A stretch of 64,000 nt of DNA. Source: Pantoea sp. Lij88. GTDB lineage: Bacteria > Pseudomonadota > Gammaproteobacteria > Enterobacterales > Enterobacteriaceae. The stretch lies in assembly GCF_030062155.1 (NCBI RefSeq), contig NZ_CP118269.1, forward strand, positions 806,001 through 870,000, in the 5' to 3' direction. The translations under genes and the position numbers were made by a program. The first letter of the stretch is position 1. Every line of letters begins with the position of its first letter. This document shows, in pieces, positions 63,871-64,000 of the stretch. The notes below the pieces were generated by a model. It was not told where the DNA came from. It was given only the letters and a program-made list of their open reading frames with translations, and did no database searches.

Positions 63871-64000
63871 ATGAGCACGGGAAGCACACTTTTTCAGTTA
63901 CGCCGTCTGGCGGCGCTTTCACTGGTAGGTTTTTGGCTGGCAGGCTGCAGCTCCAGCGACAATTCACAGGCACCCATCAGTCGCGTTGGCGATGATGGCG
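63871..64000 (+). CDS. nlpD: Murein-hydrolase activator NlpD, N-terminus only
   Basis: First 43 codons of the outer-membrane lipoprotein that activates AmiC at the septum; the window ends in it. A signal peptide ends at the lipobox LAGC (Cys26) followed by Ser residues. The ATG at 63871 has CGGGGGA five bases upstream. Identification rests on the lipoprotein start and the conserved position after pcm; the LysM and LytM domains are outside. In enterics the rpoS promoter lies within this gene. Confidence 0.88.
   Translation, partial: MSTGSTLFQLRRLAALSLVGFWLAGCSSSDNSQAPISRVGDDG

Noticed and set aside
63786..63995. 69-codon plus-strand frame at the window end
   Set aside because: Overlaps the nlpD start in another frame; nlpD has the better ribosome site and a lipoprotein signal.

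Overview
The window is a stretch of enterobacterial core chromosome. Gene order and protein sequences closely track Escherichia coli (recC-ptrA-recB-recD-argA-amiC-met tRNAs-mltA, csdA/csdE, gcvA/gcvB, csrB, barA, relA, pyrG-eno, cysJIH, cysDNC, ftsB-ispD-ispF-truD-surE-pcm-nlpD). It differs in several ways: no mazEF between relA and mazG, a siroheme synthase gene leading the cysDNC cluster, no CRISPR-cas genes between cysH and iap, and all glucarate/galactarate genes gathered beside barA. Together with moderately high GC this suggests Erwiniaceae (Pantoea or Erwinia type). That placement is inference from gene content, not a database match.

Layout. 1-12.3 kb: RecBCD recombination genes with the periplasmic protease gene ptrA embedded, then argA (opposite strand, two ARG boxes upstream). 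12.5-16.8 kb: cell-wall enzymes AmiC and MltA flanking three identical initiator tRNA genes, then tcdA and the csdA-csdE sulfur relay. 18.2-25.1 kb: small lipoprotein YgdI, the GcvB small RNA diverging from its activator gene gcvA, ygdD, rlmM, xni, ppnN, queF and syd. 25.1-27.2 kb: the CsrB RNA with a UvrY-type palindrome upstream, then yqcC-truC-yqcA. 27.3-36.4 kb: the metabolic island, garD divergent from gudP-gudX-gudD-garL-garR-garK. 36.5-43.8 kb: barA, rlmD, relA, mazG. 44-48.4 kb: pyrG, eno, queE, queD. 48.6-59 kb: sulfate assimilation (cysJIH, then cysG-cysDNC), with iap and a YciI-like gene between. 59-64 kb: ygbE, ftsB, ispD, ispF, truD, surE, pcm and the start of nlpD.

How the genes work together. 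garD, gudD/gudX, garL, garR and garK cover the route from galactarate and D-glucarate to 2-phosphoglycerate, pyruvate and an aldolase-derived C3 aldehyde, with GudP as importer. The cys genes cover sulfate activation (CysDNC), PAPS reduction (CysH), sulfite reduction (CysJI) and siroheme supply (CysG). BarA (36.5-39.2 kb) and CsrB (25.3-25.6 kb) are the sensor and the RNA output of one signalling cascade, and both lie here. RNA modification is over-represented: tcdA, rlmM, truC, rlmD, truD and three queuosine genes (queD, queE, queF).

No insertion sequence, prophage, CRISPR array, integron or toxin-antitoxin pair was seen. No undescribed system was found. The observations most worth checking are degenerate active-site residues in the Iap-like aminopeptidase, the consolidated gud/gar cluster, a dual-type signal peptide on PtrA, and the shortened GcvB and CsrB RNAs.
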